DNA of 64,000 bases from Halalkalicoccus tibetensis (GCF_037996645.1 NZ_JBBMXV010000005.1:34127-98126), one strand, 5' to 3'; positions 8,193-17,522 are shown, counted from the first letter of the stretch. Notes: generated by a model from the letters alone, not told the origin. Numbers and translations: made by a program.

Positions 8193-9494
8193 TTACGGCC
8201 AGAGCCCTCGTGCTTCGTGCGCCTCCGCAATGCGGGACAGTGCGACGATGTAGGCCGCGTCACGCCATGTGACGTCCCGCTGCTCGAACTCCGATCGAAC
8301 TGCATCCCAAGCAGCCTGCATCTCGACTTCGAGTTCGTCGTTTACTCGTTTGAGCGACCACGCTCGCCGATTGATGTCCTGAAGCCACTCAAAGTAGCTC
8401 ACCGTAACCCCGCCAGCGTTGGCGAGAATATCTGGAATTACTGTAACGTCTCGCTCTGTGAGGATCGAATCAGCTGTCGAGGTGATCGGCCCGTTCGCAC
8501 CTTCGACGACGAAGTCTGCAGCTATTGCCTCCGCATTCTCTTTGGTGATTACGTTTCCTAAGGCAGCGGGAATAAGCACGTTGACGTCGAGCGTGAGCAA
8601 CTCGTCGTTCGAAATAACAGTGTCAGCATGCTTCGTGACTGCTTCCGGCTCCTCGTCGTGTGTCGGGACAGATGCAGTATCGATCCCTGCTGGTTCGTAC
8701 ATTGCGCCATTCACATCGCTGATCGCGACGACTGTCGCACCCCAATCGTCGAGGAGACGGGCCGCATTTGCCCCAACGCTTCCGTAGCCTTGGACTGCCA
8801 CGGTGGTATCCTCAAGTTGTCGGTCATAGTACTCGCAGACCAACTGCGTGATGATTGCGACACTTCGTCCGGGGGCTTCTTCACGACCCTCGCTGCCACC
8901 GACCACGGGCGGTTTACCGGTGACGACACCCGGTATTGTCTCACCTTCTTGCATCGAGTACGCGTCCATTAACCACGCCATCGTTTTCGGGTCCGTTCCC
9001 ATATCGGGTGCTGGAATATCTTGGTTCGGGCCAATCACGTCGCGAAGCTCCTGTGCGAATCGGCGAGTAAGGCGCTCTTTTTCCGCCGAACTCAGCTCCT
9101 TCGGGTTGACTGCGATACCACCCTTGGCACCACCGAACGGAAGGTCCATCACGGCACATTTCCAGGTCATCCACATGCCGAGGCCGACACACTCGTCTCT
9201 GGTTACCTCGGGGTGGTATCGGAGTCCACCCTTAAACGGGCCTCTGACGCTATCGTGTTGTGCTCGATAGCCCGTGAACACTTCGACTGTTCCGTCGTCA
9301 CGTTTAATGGGGACTGTTACCTCGTGAACCTTGTTTGGATGCTTGAGTCGCTCGACGATGTTAGGATCGATATCGAGCTGATTCGCAGCATGATCCAGCT
9401 GCCGACGAGCCGTTTCGAGCGCCGATTCCGATTCAGTTAATTCGATTGTCGCTTCATCCGATTCGTCGCCGGTAGCGTTAGTTTGAGGTGCCAT
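8193..9494 (-). CDS. gdhB: Glutamate dehydrogenase (Glu/Leu/Phe/Val dehydrogenase family)
   Basis: 433 residues, full family length. The glutamate-binding region has [11 protein letters not shown], then [18 protein letters not shown] with the catalytic lysine, and AP.MGT. The Rossmann dinucleotide motif is [12 protein letters not shown]. It interconverts glutamate and 2-oxoglutarate plus ammonia in the cytoplasm. Haloarchaea carry several paralogues. The symbol follows usual annotation and does not prove cofactor preference. The rubrerythrin-like zinc ribbon lies immediately upstream on the same strand, 2 bp away, so they form a two-gene operon. Confidence 0.95.
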   Translation of the reverse strand: MAPQTNATGDESDEATIELTESESALETARRQLDHAANQLDIDPNIVERLKHPNKVHEVTVPIKRDDGTVEVFTGYRAQHDSVRGPFKGGLRYHPEVTRDECVGLGMWMTWKCAVMDLPFGGAKGGIAVNPKELSSAEKERLTRRFAQELRDVIGPNQDIPAPDMGTDPKTMAWLMDAYSMQEGETIPGVVTGKPPVVGGSEGREEAPGRSVAIITQLVCEYYDRQLEDTTVAVQGYGSVGANAARLLDDWGATVVAISDVNGAMYEPAGIDTASVPTHDEEPEAVTKHADTVISNDELLTLDVNVLIPAALGNVITKENAEAIAADFVVEGANGPITSTADSILTERDVTVIPDILANAGGVTVSYFEWLQDINRRAWSLKRVNDELEVEMQAAWDAVRSEFEQRDVTWRDAAYIVALSRIAEAHEARGLWP

Positions 9495-9496
9495 AG

Positions 9497-9640
9497 TTAT
9501 TCAAGCGGTATGAGCCGATTTCGCATCGGCCCGCCACAATCGGGACACTGGCCGGGGTTATTTTCTACGACGATGATGTTACCACACTCAAAGCACTCGT
9601 ATGGGGTTTCTTCGTTGGATTCGAGGTCGATATCTCTCAT
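9497..9640 (-). CDS. Rubrerythrin-like zinc ribbon protein upstream of gdhB
   Basis: A 47-residue protein with two CxxC pairs (CFECG and CPDCG) separated by 13 residues, then MRNRLIPLE. This is the short rubrerythrin-like/DUF7129 zinc ribbon that often precedes gdhB in haloarchaea. The stop is 2 bp from the gdhB start, so translation is probably coupled. The role is unknown. Redox sensing or assembly of the enzyme are only guesses. Confidence 0.8.
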   Translation of the reverse strand: MRDIDLESNEETPYECFECGNIIVVENNPGQCPDCGGPMRNRLIPLE

Positions 9641-9753
9641 TGTGAGTTCACGAGTGTCGCCATGTAAATTGGCGCACTCTAGGAAGGAATAAGAAGTGTA
9701 TAAGGAAATAATCGATTGTTTACTATCAAACAGGCTACTGACTAACGGGTTTG

Positions 9754-9876
9754 TTATTCAACCCCCTCAGCTGGGATAGCGACGGGGAGATTGGTCTCTT
9801 CGAAGAGCGTCGCAAACAGTTTGCGCTGGACGGTCCGGGTGTGCTGATAGAACGCAGCCGGGGAGCTACGACTCAT
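9754..9876 (-). pseudogene. Unrecognised 3' gene fragment
   Basis: From ATG 9876 the frame gives 40 residues (RTVQRKLFATLFEETNLP, then VAIPAEGVE). The open frame continues a little upstream without a clear start. The clean codon pattern suggests the tail of a larger lost gene. I do not recognise the family. Confidence 0.35.
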
Positions 9877-10042
9877 CAAGTACCCAAGTGCGGCCGTTCA
9901 ATGTCGTCACACATAGATATCGACTAGCAAGATAGAATACGAGAAGTATAGCTAGGCCACGCACGGGAATATCGGTGGCATCATCCAAACCTCACAATAC
10001 ACGGAATCATTTCCATTCCTCTCCTTCTGCTTCAACACCCGG

Positions 10043-10342
10043 CGACAGCAGATCCTCATCGTCTTGAGCGAGAACCCACAATACGGCCTCGCGATCAAAG
10101 GCGAACTCGAGGACTACTATGGAAACGAGGTCAATCACGGTCGGCTCTACCCCAACCTTGACGAGCTGGTCGAGCGCGATCTGATCGCAAAAAGCGAACT
10201 CGACAAATGTACTAACCAGTACGAACTCAGTAACGACGGCTATGACCTCCTGCTCGGCGAGCTCAACTGGAGGCTATCAAAGGTCGTGACGGGCGAGGAG
10301 CGCACAGAGGATATTACTCAGCTGCTCGACAATGCCACGTAG
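10043..10342 (+). pseudogene. PadR-family HTH regulator, 5'-truncated (module copy C)
   Basis: The sequence matches the intact PadR-type genes at 47254 and 53456 from RQQILIVLSENPQYGLAI to the end (QLLDNAT). The first 20 or so residues are replaced by unrelated sequence and no proper start is present. The motif GRLYPNLDELVERDLI is the PadR winged helix. The downstream 100 bases also match the other copies. The next gene is the module TRAM copy at 10752-11170, so this is the third copy of the module. Confidence 0.75.
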
Positions 10343-10751
10343 GCGGTCGATCGCTGTATAATCAACTCTCCCACAGATATTCATAAAGCTCGATTGAATG
10401 ACTAGCAGTTCCTGAAGTCAGTCACCAACAAGGAATCCTGGCACTCAGTACACCTGTATTGGTGCGGGTCTCGAGATGGAAAGGTCCACAAGAGTTCGAC
10501 AGGAACAATTGGATGTCTCACCGTCCGCAGTGCTGGCTATGGCCTCACAGTTCCCGTTTTGACTCGCTTTGTGGTAGATCGTAGCTTCGTCGCTAATCGG
10601 TATTACTCGATTCGCCCCGGAGAAACGACGCCGCAAGCAGTCAAGGCTGTTTAAGTACTTCTCGCGACAACGGATGATGTAAGCGGGATTCTGCGGATGG
10701 TCTCTACTCTTCAGCAACATCCTTCTAGCTACCGCTACGATGAGAGAGCCC

Positions 10752-11170
10752 CTATTCGTTGTACTCGTAGCGTTCGACGACTTCGCCGAAGGCACGGTTT
10801 TCGCTACGCTGGTAATTTCGATCTCAACGTGTTCGTGGGGATCCGTATCGGGGACGATAACCACATACCCTCGTTCGACTCGTGCGATCCCATCGCCTTG
10901 ATCGCCGATGGTTTCGATCTCAACGGTCCGGTGATCACCCTCTGTAACGGGCGGGGAGGACTCAGTGTTCTCTCGACTCGACTCTTCGTCGACGCCAGTA
11001 CCGGAGTCGGTCTGTTTCCGAGGTTGCGGAACAACAGCGATGCGATACGAAACGTCTGGCTCGAGTTCTCCGAGATCTACCTCGCGTTTGGGAATCTCGA
11101 TTGTACAGGACCTATCACCGTGGTCGATCTCACTGCTAAACAAACACAGAAGGTCATTTGATAGTTGCAT
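10752..11170 (-). pseudogene. TRAM-domain protein, C-terminal frameshift (module copy C)
   Basis: It starts at ATG 11170 and follows the intact paralogue at 54176-54595 through VEIETIGDQGDGIARVERGY and PDTDPHEHVEIEITSVA. A one-base shift near 10790 then moves the frame. The expected ending (VVERYEYNE, stop at 10752) lies in the neighbouring frame. Translated as is, the product runs on to 10445 with about 100 unrelated residues. The RNA-binding TRAM core is intact, so partial function is possible. Just upstream, at about 11233, similarity to the other copies stops and the sulfation cassette begins. Confidence 0.7.
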
Positions 11171-11238
11171 ATGGAATGCTCAATTAAGTAAACAGTCTTG
11201 AGGGGGGCATGAGAGTACTGGTAGCAGCTGATATCAGG

Positions 11239-11994
11239 TTACTCTTCAAACCAGGCACTTATTTCAAAAGGGAATTCATTTAAACTCTCGTCATTTGACG
11301 TCGGAAGTATATATTGTTTCCATTCCCGTGTAGTGGGATCACTATAATCTCCAATGTCAGGGTGGGGAGCAATATCATCATAGTCCTTTAACCGATCCCT
11401 GATGATCGAACGAGCGTGTTGACCTTCTATCGTATTTCCACTAATATCGTCAAGTATCCCACGTGGCTGGACCGTTATTTCTAGCCCATATGGTGTATAC
11501 CTGCTCTTTCGATCCGTATAGAATGGAGCGCGCCCAACGATGAACATCGGTTCTCCAGAGAAGCAGAATTCCCACTCTGGATCATCTGGATCCGTAGGAA
11601 TGTCGCTAGGCCATGGTTCCGGATCCCGCTTGTGCAGGAATTCGAGAACTCTCCAGAATTGATCTCGGTATTCTTGTTCGCTCTGATCCTTGTTAGGTGG
11701 CTTGAAAAATATCACCAAGGTCGTTCGCTCAGCTATTGACTGATACCGCTCGAGATATTCTCGCAATCCATCTCTCACTTTGAGGAGTGCGTCACGATCA
11801 CGAATATTCCCCGCGAAGAGGTAACGAGCGGTATCGTTATCTTCAGCGTTTGCTGCAAAATAACATGGATAACGAGTGCTCTGCATCGTCTCCCTGAACG
11901 CAATATATCTTTTTTTCTTCCAAGCGATCAGTTCTCCTGTTTCTATCGCGTCTTGCACTTCAGATTGGTCAAACAGTAGCCCTGTCCCATTCAT
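11239..11994 (-). CDS. YqcI/YcgG-family protein
   Basis: 251 residues. Family marks are YPCYFAANA near 45, WPSDIPTDPDDPEWEFCFSG followed by FIVGRAP, then the SRYTP and QPRGI segment. These are typical of YqcI/YcgG proteins. Some members are heme-dependent N-oxygenases acting on arginine-type substrates (for example GntA of guanitoxin synthesis). Whether this one binds heme is inferred. It is the last gene of a minus-strand run, 21 bp after the APS kinase fusion, so it may modify the same product as the sulfotransferase. The substrate is unknown. Confidence 0.75.
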   Translation of the reverse strand: MNGTGLLFDQSEVQDAIETGELIAWKKKRYIAFRETMQSTRYPCYFAANAEDNDTARYLFAGNIRDRDALLKVRDGLREYLERYQSIAERTTLVIFFKPPNKDQSEQEYRDQFWRVLEFLHKRDPEPWPSDIPTDPDDPEWEFCFSGEPMFIVGRAPFYTDRKSRYTPYGLEITVQPRGILDDISGNTIEGQHARSIIRDRLKDYDDIAPHPDIGDYSDPTTREWKQYILPTSNDESLNEFPFEISAWFEE

Positions 11995-12015
11995 GATTGA
12001 GATGTCGTTGGCGAA

Positions 12016-12873
12016 TTAGTCCTCGAAGTGCTGTCCTGTGAGGAGTTCACTTTTCTCATACTCTTCACGCGTCTTGGTTCCGCTGATCTCTGCGACCTCC
12101 TCGGGAACTGAGACGACTGAGTACCCGACATCCCGTCCGATAGCGACGGTATCGACATCCGGAATGATCATTGTCTCAACGTTCGGATGATCCTCGTAGA
12201 CGTCCTCAATCAGTTCTCGGCGCTCCTGTGCCGTGAGTGGATTCTTCTCGCTGAGTTCGGTATCGCGGATGGCAATAATAACGTCTTTTCCGTTGTCAGC
12301 GGCTGAATCAATGATTGTCCGATGGCCATCATGGAGTGGTTGCCAACGACCAATGAAGATGTGACTTGGATCGAACTTATGGTCCAGTTCCATGTTGATC
12401 TGCTCGATACTGTTTTCCTTCGAGTGCGTCGCAGTCCGAACTTCGAGTTCGATCTCCTCTGTCTCTGGCTCCTCAAATGGCGCGTCGATACCGGTAAATC
12501 CCTCGATCTCGCCCTTGCGAGCCTGCTCATACATTCCTTTTACGTCACGTTCCTCGCACACTTCGACAGGTGCATTGATATATATAAACGAAACATTCTC
12601 AATCTTCTCGGCAATCAGTTCTCGCTGAGAACGATACGGGGTGATGAACGATGCGATGACATCAAATCCCTGTTCGTTCAACGCTTGTGCGACTCCAGCA
12701 GCCCGTCTGAGATTCTCGGTTCGATCTTCTTTCGAAAACCCGAGATCGGAATTGAGGGTGTTCCGAAGATAATCACCGTCCAGATGGACCGTACTTGGAC
12801 CAATTAACCCTTTGGCGAGCGTCGTCTTTCCGGAACAGGGCAGTCCGAAGAGCCATATGGTTTCTCCCGACAT
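12016..12873 (-). CDS. APS kinase fused to a HIGH-type nucleotidyltransferase domain
   Basis: 285 residues in two domains. The N-terminal domain is adenylylsulfate kinase (CysC): P-loop GLPCSGKTT at 10-18, LDGDYLR near 31-37, and the FTGIDAPFEEP segment near 126-136. It makes PAPS from APS and ATP. The C-terminal domain (about 170-285) has FIGRWQPLHDGH (HxGH at 181-184) and ISGTKTR at 263-269, the signature of NMNAT/TagD-type nucleotidyltransferases. The arrangement is reminiscent of PAPS synthase, but the second domain is not a standard ATP sulfurylase. ATG 12873 overlaps the stop of the small upstream gene by 1 bp. A sulfotransferase lies upstream in the same run. Confidence 0.88.
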   Translation of the reverse strand: MSGETIWLFGLPCSGKTTLAKGLIGPSTVHLDGDYLRNTLNSDLGFSKEDRTENLRRAAGVAQALNEQGFDVIASFITPYRSQRELIAEKIENVSFIYINAPVEVCEERDVKGMYEQARKGEIEGFTGIDAPFEEPETEEIELEVRTATHSKENSIEQINMELDHKFDPSHIFIGRWQPLHDGHRTIIDSAADNGKDVIIAIRDTELSEKNPLTAQERRELIEDVYEDHPNVETMIIPDVDTVAIGRDVGYSVVSVPEEVAEISGTKTREEYEKSELLTGQHFED

Positions 12874-13040
12874 CAATTGATTCCCTCCATAAAGCAGGCG
12901 AGTTCACCTGCTTCTTTCCACATTTTATTGTCAGTAGTGGTTTCCACGGTATATGTCTCAGCCAGTTTCGATCCGGTATGTGGTATATTGTTGCACACGA
13001 GCATCATTTCGTCTGCCATGATCATGAAGTTCACCCTCAT
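12873..13040 (-). CDS. Small 55-residue protein coupled to the APS kinase fusion
   Basis: ATG 13040 opens a frame that begins MRVNFMIMADEMM and ends CFMEGIN. It has two cysteines (CNN and ACF) and no membrane segment. Its TGA overlaps the next ATG (TGATG), the usual sign of translational coupling. It fills the otherwise empty 250 bp between the sulfotransferase and the APS kinase fusion. Family not recognised. Length and coupling suggest a real partner, for instance a small carrier or regulator, but no function is shown. Confidence 0.5.
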   Translation of the reverse strand: MRVNFMIMADEMMLVCNNIPHTGSKLAETYTVETTTDNKMWKEAGELACFMEGIN

Positions 13041-13124
13041 TGATCACGACGGTTGTGGCCTTGATGCCGACGATCAGCGCAAGTCACCCCGCCACTGCGC
13101 TATCCTTTGCTTTTGTTGCTTTGC

Positions 13125-14348
13125 TCAGATCCATTCCGATTCCTCTGTGTATTCCAGTTCTTCGGCCACCTTGGTATACGTCTCATTGGCTCGATTGAGT
13201 GCACTCTTGACAAGGTCCTCCCTGTCTCGCCAGCGAGCGTGTCTCGGTTCCTTCGTCGTCATCACCTTATTGGGGCTTTCGACGTTCTCAGAAAGCAGCG
13301 CCGACTCACCGAGATTCGTGAATTCGACGATCTCCTTGATGGTGGAACCGGTATCAGTGAGAACATCCTCGAACCGGACTCGAAGGACGTCCTCGAACGC
13401 GTCGCGACCATTGAGGATATGACGGTGAGCTTGGGTCCACTGCATCAAGCAGACATCGATGAGTTTCCCCTCGCTAATCCAGCCTGGCGGGAGATCGTAG
13501 CACCACAGCGAGCCTTCGTATCCTTCGAGATCGAGATCGCCCACGTTGTATGTCTGAAAGCCCCTGTTCAGCCGCCACCCGTCGTAAAGACCGTTGGTTG
13601 ACGCTGCTGGGTTCCGTGTGAGGTGAACGACTTTGACATCGGTCTCGGGAAATAGCTGCTCACGAATCCACGGGAGTCGATATGCGTCGCCACTTGCTTT
13701 CAGAACGAGTGTCCGTTCAAAGTCGTCGACTGTGAGACCGCGCTTGTGGCTGTGCGAGGAGACGAACGGTCGGTCCTCAATCGTTTCGGTTTCGAACGGG
13801 CTGTTTGCGTCTTGCGTTGCATATTCATCGTACTGCAACGGTGAGATTCCGAACTCCTTGAGTATCTCATCGAACGGCACTCCCTTGAGTAACTTTTCGC
13901 GTATCTGCTTGTATGGGAGTTCTCGATCAGGGAACTGCAACGGAAGCCGGATGAGCGTGTTATCCACGCGATGCGTTCGGTCACCGGATCGTTCGGTTGC
14001 ACCGACCTCGGCGAGGAGGCCCGTCAAGAGTTGTTCCCTATCGAATGACTCGAAACGAGCCGGAACGACATCGGAATCGAACGCCGGATAACAGATTCCG
14101 TTCAGGGTATACCATCGGTCGTGTTCGCCATCGAGACTACACGTTTCTTCATGGTGCCGAAGGATATCAAAAAGGAGACTACTGCCCCCTCTCGGAGCCG
14201 ACGTGATAAGCAGTACGCTGTCAAAGTCATCAATTCGATAATTTGATAGAATCGCTTGTTTATCCTCTGTAATAACCTCATTCTTTATGTGTTCGTAATT
14301 CCGTTTAGCTTGATCTCGGAGATTACTTGACGGTTTTTCAAAACTCAT
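13125..14348 (-). CDS. PAPS-dependent sulfotransferase
   Basis: 407 residues. The 5'-phosphosulfate loop SAPRGGSS is at 50-57. The 3'-phosphate site VVHLTRNPAASTNGL is at 240-254 with the Arg and Ser expected to bind PAPS. A late segment KEPRHARWRD precedes the C-terminus. No signal peptide or membrane anchor is seen, so it acts in the cytoplasm. It heads the minus-strand run with the small protein, the APS kinase fusion and the YqcI/YcgG protein, so the locus supplies and uses PAPS. The acceptor (lipid, sugar or small molecule) is unknown. Confidence 0.85.
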   Translation of the reverse strand: MSFEKPSSNLRDQAKRNYEHIKNEVITEDKQAILSNYRIDDFDSVLLITSAPRGGSSLLFDILRHHEETCSLDGEHDRWYTLNGICYPAFDSDVVPARFESFDREQLLTGLLAEVGATERSGDRTHRVDNTLIRLPLQFPDRELPYKQIREKLLKGVPFDEILKEFGISPLQYDEYATQDANSPFETETIEDRPFVSSHSHKRGLTVDDFERTLVLKASGDAYRLPWIREQLFPETDVKVVHLTRNPAASTNGLYDGWRLNRGFQTYNVGDLDLEGYEGSLWCYDLPPGWISEGKLIDVCLMQWTQAHRHILNGRDAFEDVLRVRFEDVLTDTGSTIKEIVEFTNLGESALLSENVESPNKVMTTKEPRHARWRDREDLVKSALNRANETYTKVAEELEYTEESEWI

Positions 14349-14749
14349 TAGCTACCTTCTTTCGACGCGTTTACTGAATCAACCCATACTCGGAACCGTG
14401 CCATCGGGTCATTAATCGTAGCCGCGCTATCATGACTTTATTGTATATCAATTGTCACTCTCGCAGCGACTACAGCTTCCCTCTCAGAGATTTTATCACG
14501 ATAAACGGATGCACACTCATGGTAAACAAAAGAATAGTGCTTTTATATGCGCGGTAGTAATAAAAATTCTACCAGAGGAAGATCCAATATCCGCCTATTA
14601 GATTAGTTTCCAACACCGTGAACGTTTGTAAGGAGTCTACAGTCAAGGGTTATGCGACAGCAACGGTACCTTGTTCCAAATGAAGAGCCTGAAACCACAA
14701 TCCTAGTTTTCAAAATCGGACTTATTGGAATCTTTTTATCTCTAATATT

Positions 14750-14842
14750 CCGAAGAGGTTCTCTACGAGCCGTTTTTGATTAAAGCGGTAGAAACTTCAT
14801 GCTATACGAAATTACAAGATATGAAGGAGATCTCAACAAAGG
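14750..14842. mobile_element. Second, degenerate copy of the MITE-like element
   Basis: The stretch CGAAGAGGTTCTCTACGAG, then AAAGCGGTAGAAAC and ATGAAGGAGATCTCAACA, follows the interior of the insert at 531-650 in order and spacing (about 70 percent identity by eye). Both could encode similar short peptides (EVFYEP/EVLYEP), so they may derive from the end of a transposon gene. The surrounding 14349-14864 interval holds no gene. Confidence 0.5.
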
Positions 14843-14864
14843 CAAAAAGCTGGGAATTAGAAAA

Positions 14865-14969
14865 ATGTTTGGTTGCGTGTCGAACTGCCGTTATACCCAT
14901 TTTACTGTCCACGATCTCATGGATCGAACAGAGCACTGCCCAGAAATAGCAAGGGATCTGATTTACTGA
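14865..14969 (+). CDS. Tiny zinc-finger-like protein
   Basis: A 34-residue frame with C4, C8, H12, H16 and a later H..C pair (EHCPE). The spacing could hold one zinc. The stop lies about 40 bp before the PHP-domain gene. Similar tiny metal-binding proteins are common in haloarchaea, but no homologue is recognised. Confidence 0.35.
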   Translation: MFGCVSNCRYTHFTVHDLMDRTEHCPEIARDLIY

Positions 14970-14980
14970 TGGTGATGGGG

Positions 14981-14990
14981 TTTTAATACA
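14981..14990 (+). promoter_or_regulatory. TATA-like box of the PHP-domain gene
   Basis: TTTTAATACA is centred 25 bases before ATG 15011, consistent with a leaderless transcript. Confidence 0.55.
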
Positions 14991-15010
14991 GGTGTAGGAA
15001 TTAACGAGCT

Positions 15011-15823
15011 ATGGAAGGGTCAATCTATGCGGATCTGCACGTTCACACAACGAACTCGGACGGTGAACTTGTTCTCGATGAAATTCCAGCTGTAGCGACT
15101 GAAGCAGACATCGCCGCTGTTGCCGTCACCGACCACGATAGGATCCATCCCGAACTAGACGCACCACTTGTGCGAATTGATGGCATTGACGTTATCCACG
15201 GCATCGAACTTCGCGTTGAGGTTGGGACGCTTTCCGAACGGATCGACCTGCTCGGGTACGGTGTGACGGAATCACCCGCTCTCTGCGCCGAACTTGACCG
15301 CCTTCAGACGGATCGTAAGACCCGTGGCGCGCGCATTATCGAACTAGTTGAGCGTAAACTGGGTATTACGCTCAATATGGAGGTTCACGAAGGTATCGGT
15401 CGTCCACACATCGCATATGCAATTGATGCTCACTCCGAAACCGACCTCTCATATCAGGACGCGTTCGACGAACTCATTGGTGCCAACGGCCCTTGTTACG
15501 TTCCACGTGAGGTTCCGTCGTTCAAGAGAGGCGTTTCACTCCTTTCCGAAGCGTGCGGTGTAGTCAGCCTCGCACATCCCTACCGCTACAACGATCCTGA
15601 GGCCGTGCTCGAACTGGCTACTCAGCTCGACGCGATGGAATATTGCTACCCGTATTCGACCTCCAATACCGCCTGCTGCTCTGACCATGACCTACGAATG
15701 GTCGAACGGCACGGTCTCCTCATTACCGGTGGGAGCGACGCTCATAATAAGGACCTTGGACAGGCGGGTTTAACCAAGGCGGAGTATGAGCGGTTACTCG
15801 ATAGAGGTGGATTTAGAGTATAA
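15011..15823 (+). CDS. PHP-domain phosphoesterase (TrpH/YciV-like)
   Basis: 270 residues, full length. Metal ligands of the PHP fold are visible: DLHVHTTNSDG at the start, VTDHD near 40, HGIEL near 68, then GRPHI, SLAHPYRY, and a C-terminal GGSDAHN. Characterised TrpH-type PHP enzymes remove the 3'-phosphate of nucleoside 3',5'-bisphosphates such as pAp, or are 5'-3' exonucleases. pAp is the by-product of sulfotransferases. The gene is on the opposite strand, about 660 bp from the sulfotransferase, so a role in pAp removal fits the neighbourhood but is inferred. Confidence 0.85.
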   Translation: MEGSIYADLHVHTTNSDGELVLDEIPAVATEADIAAVAVTDHDRIHPELDAPLVRIDGIDVIHGIELRVEVGTLSERIDLLGYGVTESPALCAELDRLQTDRKTRGARIIELVERKLGITLNMEVHEGIGRPHIAYAIDAHSETDLSYQDAFDELIGANGPCYVPREVPSFKRGVSLLSEACGVVSLAHPYRYNDPEAVLELATQLDAMEYCYPYSTSNTACCSDHDLRMVERHGLLITGGSDAHNKDLGQAGLTKAEYERLLDRGGFRV

Positions 15824-16307
15824 ATTATCAGTATGCGACAAGTGAATTACCCTCATTATTGGATTTTTACAGCGGTATCCACAATTCCCGGATCATTACC
15901 GTTGACGTAGTCTCCTTCGAGCGCTAATCAATAGAGGGAGGAACTCACAAAGTAGGAAAAACAGCTCTGCATTTCGTCCTCCACTACTCGCTCATCGGAA
16001 TTGGCCTGAACCGTACTCTATCACTGAGTTTGTGTATGGTCATGCGGATCGGAGAGGTCGTACGTGATCTGAGTGGCGACCAATGGGGATGAATCGCCAG
16101 AGAATGCTACAACCACTCATAACTTAGGTCATAGGGTGACCTGCCTCTCCTAGGAGACAGGCCCTAACAGATAGGCTCATTCACCACCCTCGTGAGACAG
16201 ACGAGCTTGGGGAATCACGTGACTGCATGATTTCAATACAGAGATCCATGCTAATCACTATCTTCTTTCGGTAGGTTTACGGTGAGACAGCTCACAATCC
16301 GATTCTA
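15824..16307. other. Gene-free interval with an imperfect hairpin
   Basis: No convincing frame on either strand. At 16140-16161 an imperfect inverted repeat is centred on CTCCTAGGAG and flanked by CCTG/CAGG, with a further TTAGG/CCCTAA pair outside. It could be a terminator or RNA structure of unknown origin. Confidence 0.35.
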
Positions 16308-16445
16308 ATGCACTATTGTACGGAATGTGGTTGGCAAAGTAGTCCAGATCAGGGCTCGTCAAGAGAAGCACTTGATCATCACTCTACAACAGGTCACACT
16401 GTCTTGTCTGACGACTACGCACAGTCTACTGAATCGCTCACGTAG
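16308..16445 (+). CDS. Small CxxC/HH zinc-binding protein
   Basis: 45 residues: CTECGW at the start, then LDHHSTTGHTV, giving a CxxC..HH..H finger of the kind seen in tiny haloarchaeal DNA-binding proteins. The tail is polar. ATG 16308 is the only start. Function unknown. Confidence 0.5.
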   Translation: MHYCTECGWQSSPDQGSSREALDHHSTTGHTVLSDDYAQSTESLT

Positions 16446-16630
16446 CGCCGTAGCTATTAGGCTACGACCTATCTGAATCATTAGTGAATAGACACATGAA
16501 TCGAATGTAAAGGGGAGTTGCCTCTAGTCAAAAATATCTCTAGAGAACATAATTTTATATTGACTAGTAAATTTTCTTTTAAATGTATATTGGGAGCGGG
16601 ATTGACAAACATGGAGAGACAAAAATCAGT

Positions 16631-17317
16631 ATGGTATCAATTAGCAAGTTTCGAATTCCTGTTGAGGAATTCGCTCTGGCCGAAACAGCCGAGAAGGTGC
16701 CTGATCTTCACATCGAAATCAACCCGTTCGTTGCACAAAGTCTCGATGCAGCACTTCCAGTCGCCTGGATACGTACGGTCGATTTCGAGGCCTTTGAGCA
16801 GGAAATCGAAGAGGATTCGACTGTTGAAGAGTGCTCACGACTAACTGTGTCTGACGATGAGCGATTATATTGCCTAGAATGGGCTAGTGAGGTTGAGGGG
16901 AACCTCCAGATTCTGTTGAGCAAAGAGTGTGCAATCAAGACCGTGAATTTGGAGTCAACCACAGAGAGAGACGTCTGGGAATTAGAATTGATATGCCCTG
17001 AGCATGAGACGCTCACGGAAATCTACAAAGGGTGCGAGGAGAACGGGATTTCAGTCACTGTTGATGCCATTTACAGGCTCGATAGCGACGGTAGAACAAC
17101 AGACGGACTTTCTGAACTCCAATATCAATCACTTCTGAAAGCCCATGAGATGGGCTATTACAATGTCCCACGCGAGGTCTCGCTGAGTGAGCTTGCAGAT
17201 GAACTCAACGTCTCACACCAAGCACTCTCCGAGAGGCTCCGACGTGGGCATGGGAGGCTTGTCGAGAGCGCCTCGGGATCCACGGATCCGCTTAAATCAA
17301 AGAAGAACTTCCTCTGA
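16631..17317 (+). CDS. Bat-type HTH-10 transcription regulator
   Basis: 228 residues from ATG 16631. The first half (FRIPVEEFALAETAEKVPD) is the bacterio-opsin-activator N-domain. The C-terminal HTH-10 has LLKAHEMGYYNVPREVSL, then ELADELNVSHQALSERLRRG with the recognition helix. Earlier in-frame starts exist (16583) but begin before the conserved domain. It shares its architecture with the regulator at 19161. Targets are not evident from the neighbours. Lower GC and longer drift from the family suggest an older import. Confidence 0.85.
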   Translation: MVSISKFRIPVEEFALAETAEKVPDLHIEINPFVAQSLDAALPVAWIRTVDFEAFEQEIEEDSTVEECSRLTVSDDERLYCLEWASEVEGNLQILLSKECAIKTVNLESTTERDVWELELICPEHETLTEIYKGCEENGISVTVDAIYRLDSDGRTTDGLSELQYQSLLKAHEMGYYNVPREVSLSELADELNVSHQALSERLRRGHGRLVESASGSTDPLKSKKNFL

Positions 17318-17522
17318 ATGCGAAGGACTCACTCAATGAATCAGCAACCAGTCTTCGGTATGCCATTCTGATGGTGGCAGTCTATGCGTCGATCTGTTGG
17401 GAAATAGCGAAACATAGCCCCCGCTAGCCCCGCCTTAGGTCTAGCTGCTGGCCTACTTTTGCTTTCGGGAATAATCATAAGTGAATTTACGGCCCTCCAT
17501 GCCCTCTACTCATCCAATTCTA

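Noticed and set aside
8848..9270. Plus-strand frames over gdhB
   Set aside because: Antisense of glutamate dehydrogenase; no domain, wrong codon pattern.
10445..10751. C-terminal extension of the TRAM protein in copy C
   Set aside because: It results from a frameshift; the paralogue ends at the position corresponding to 10752.
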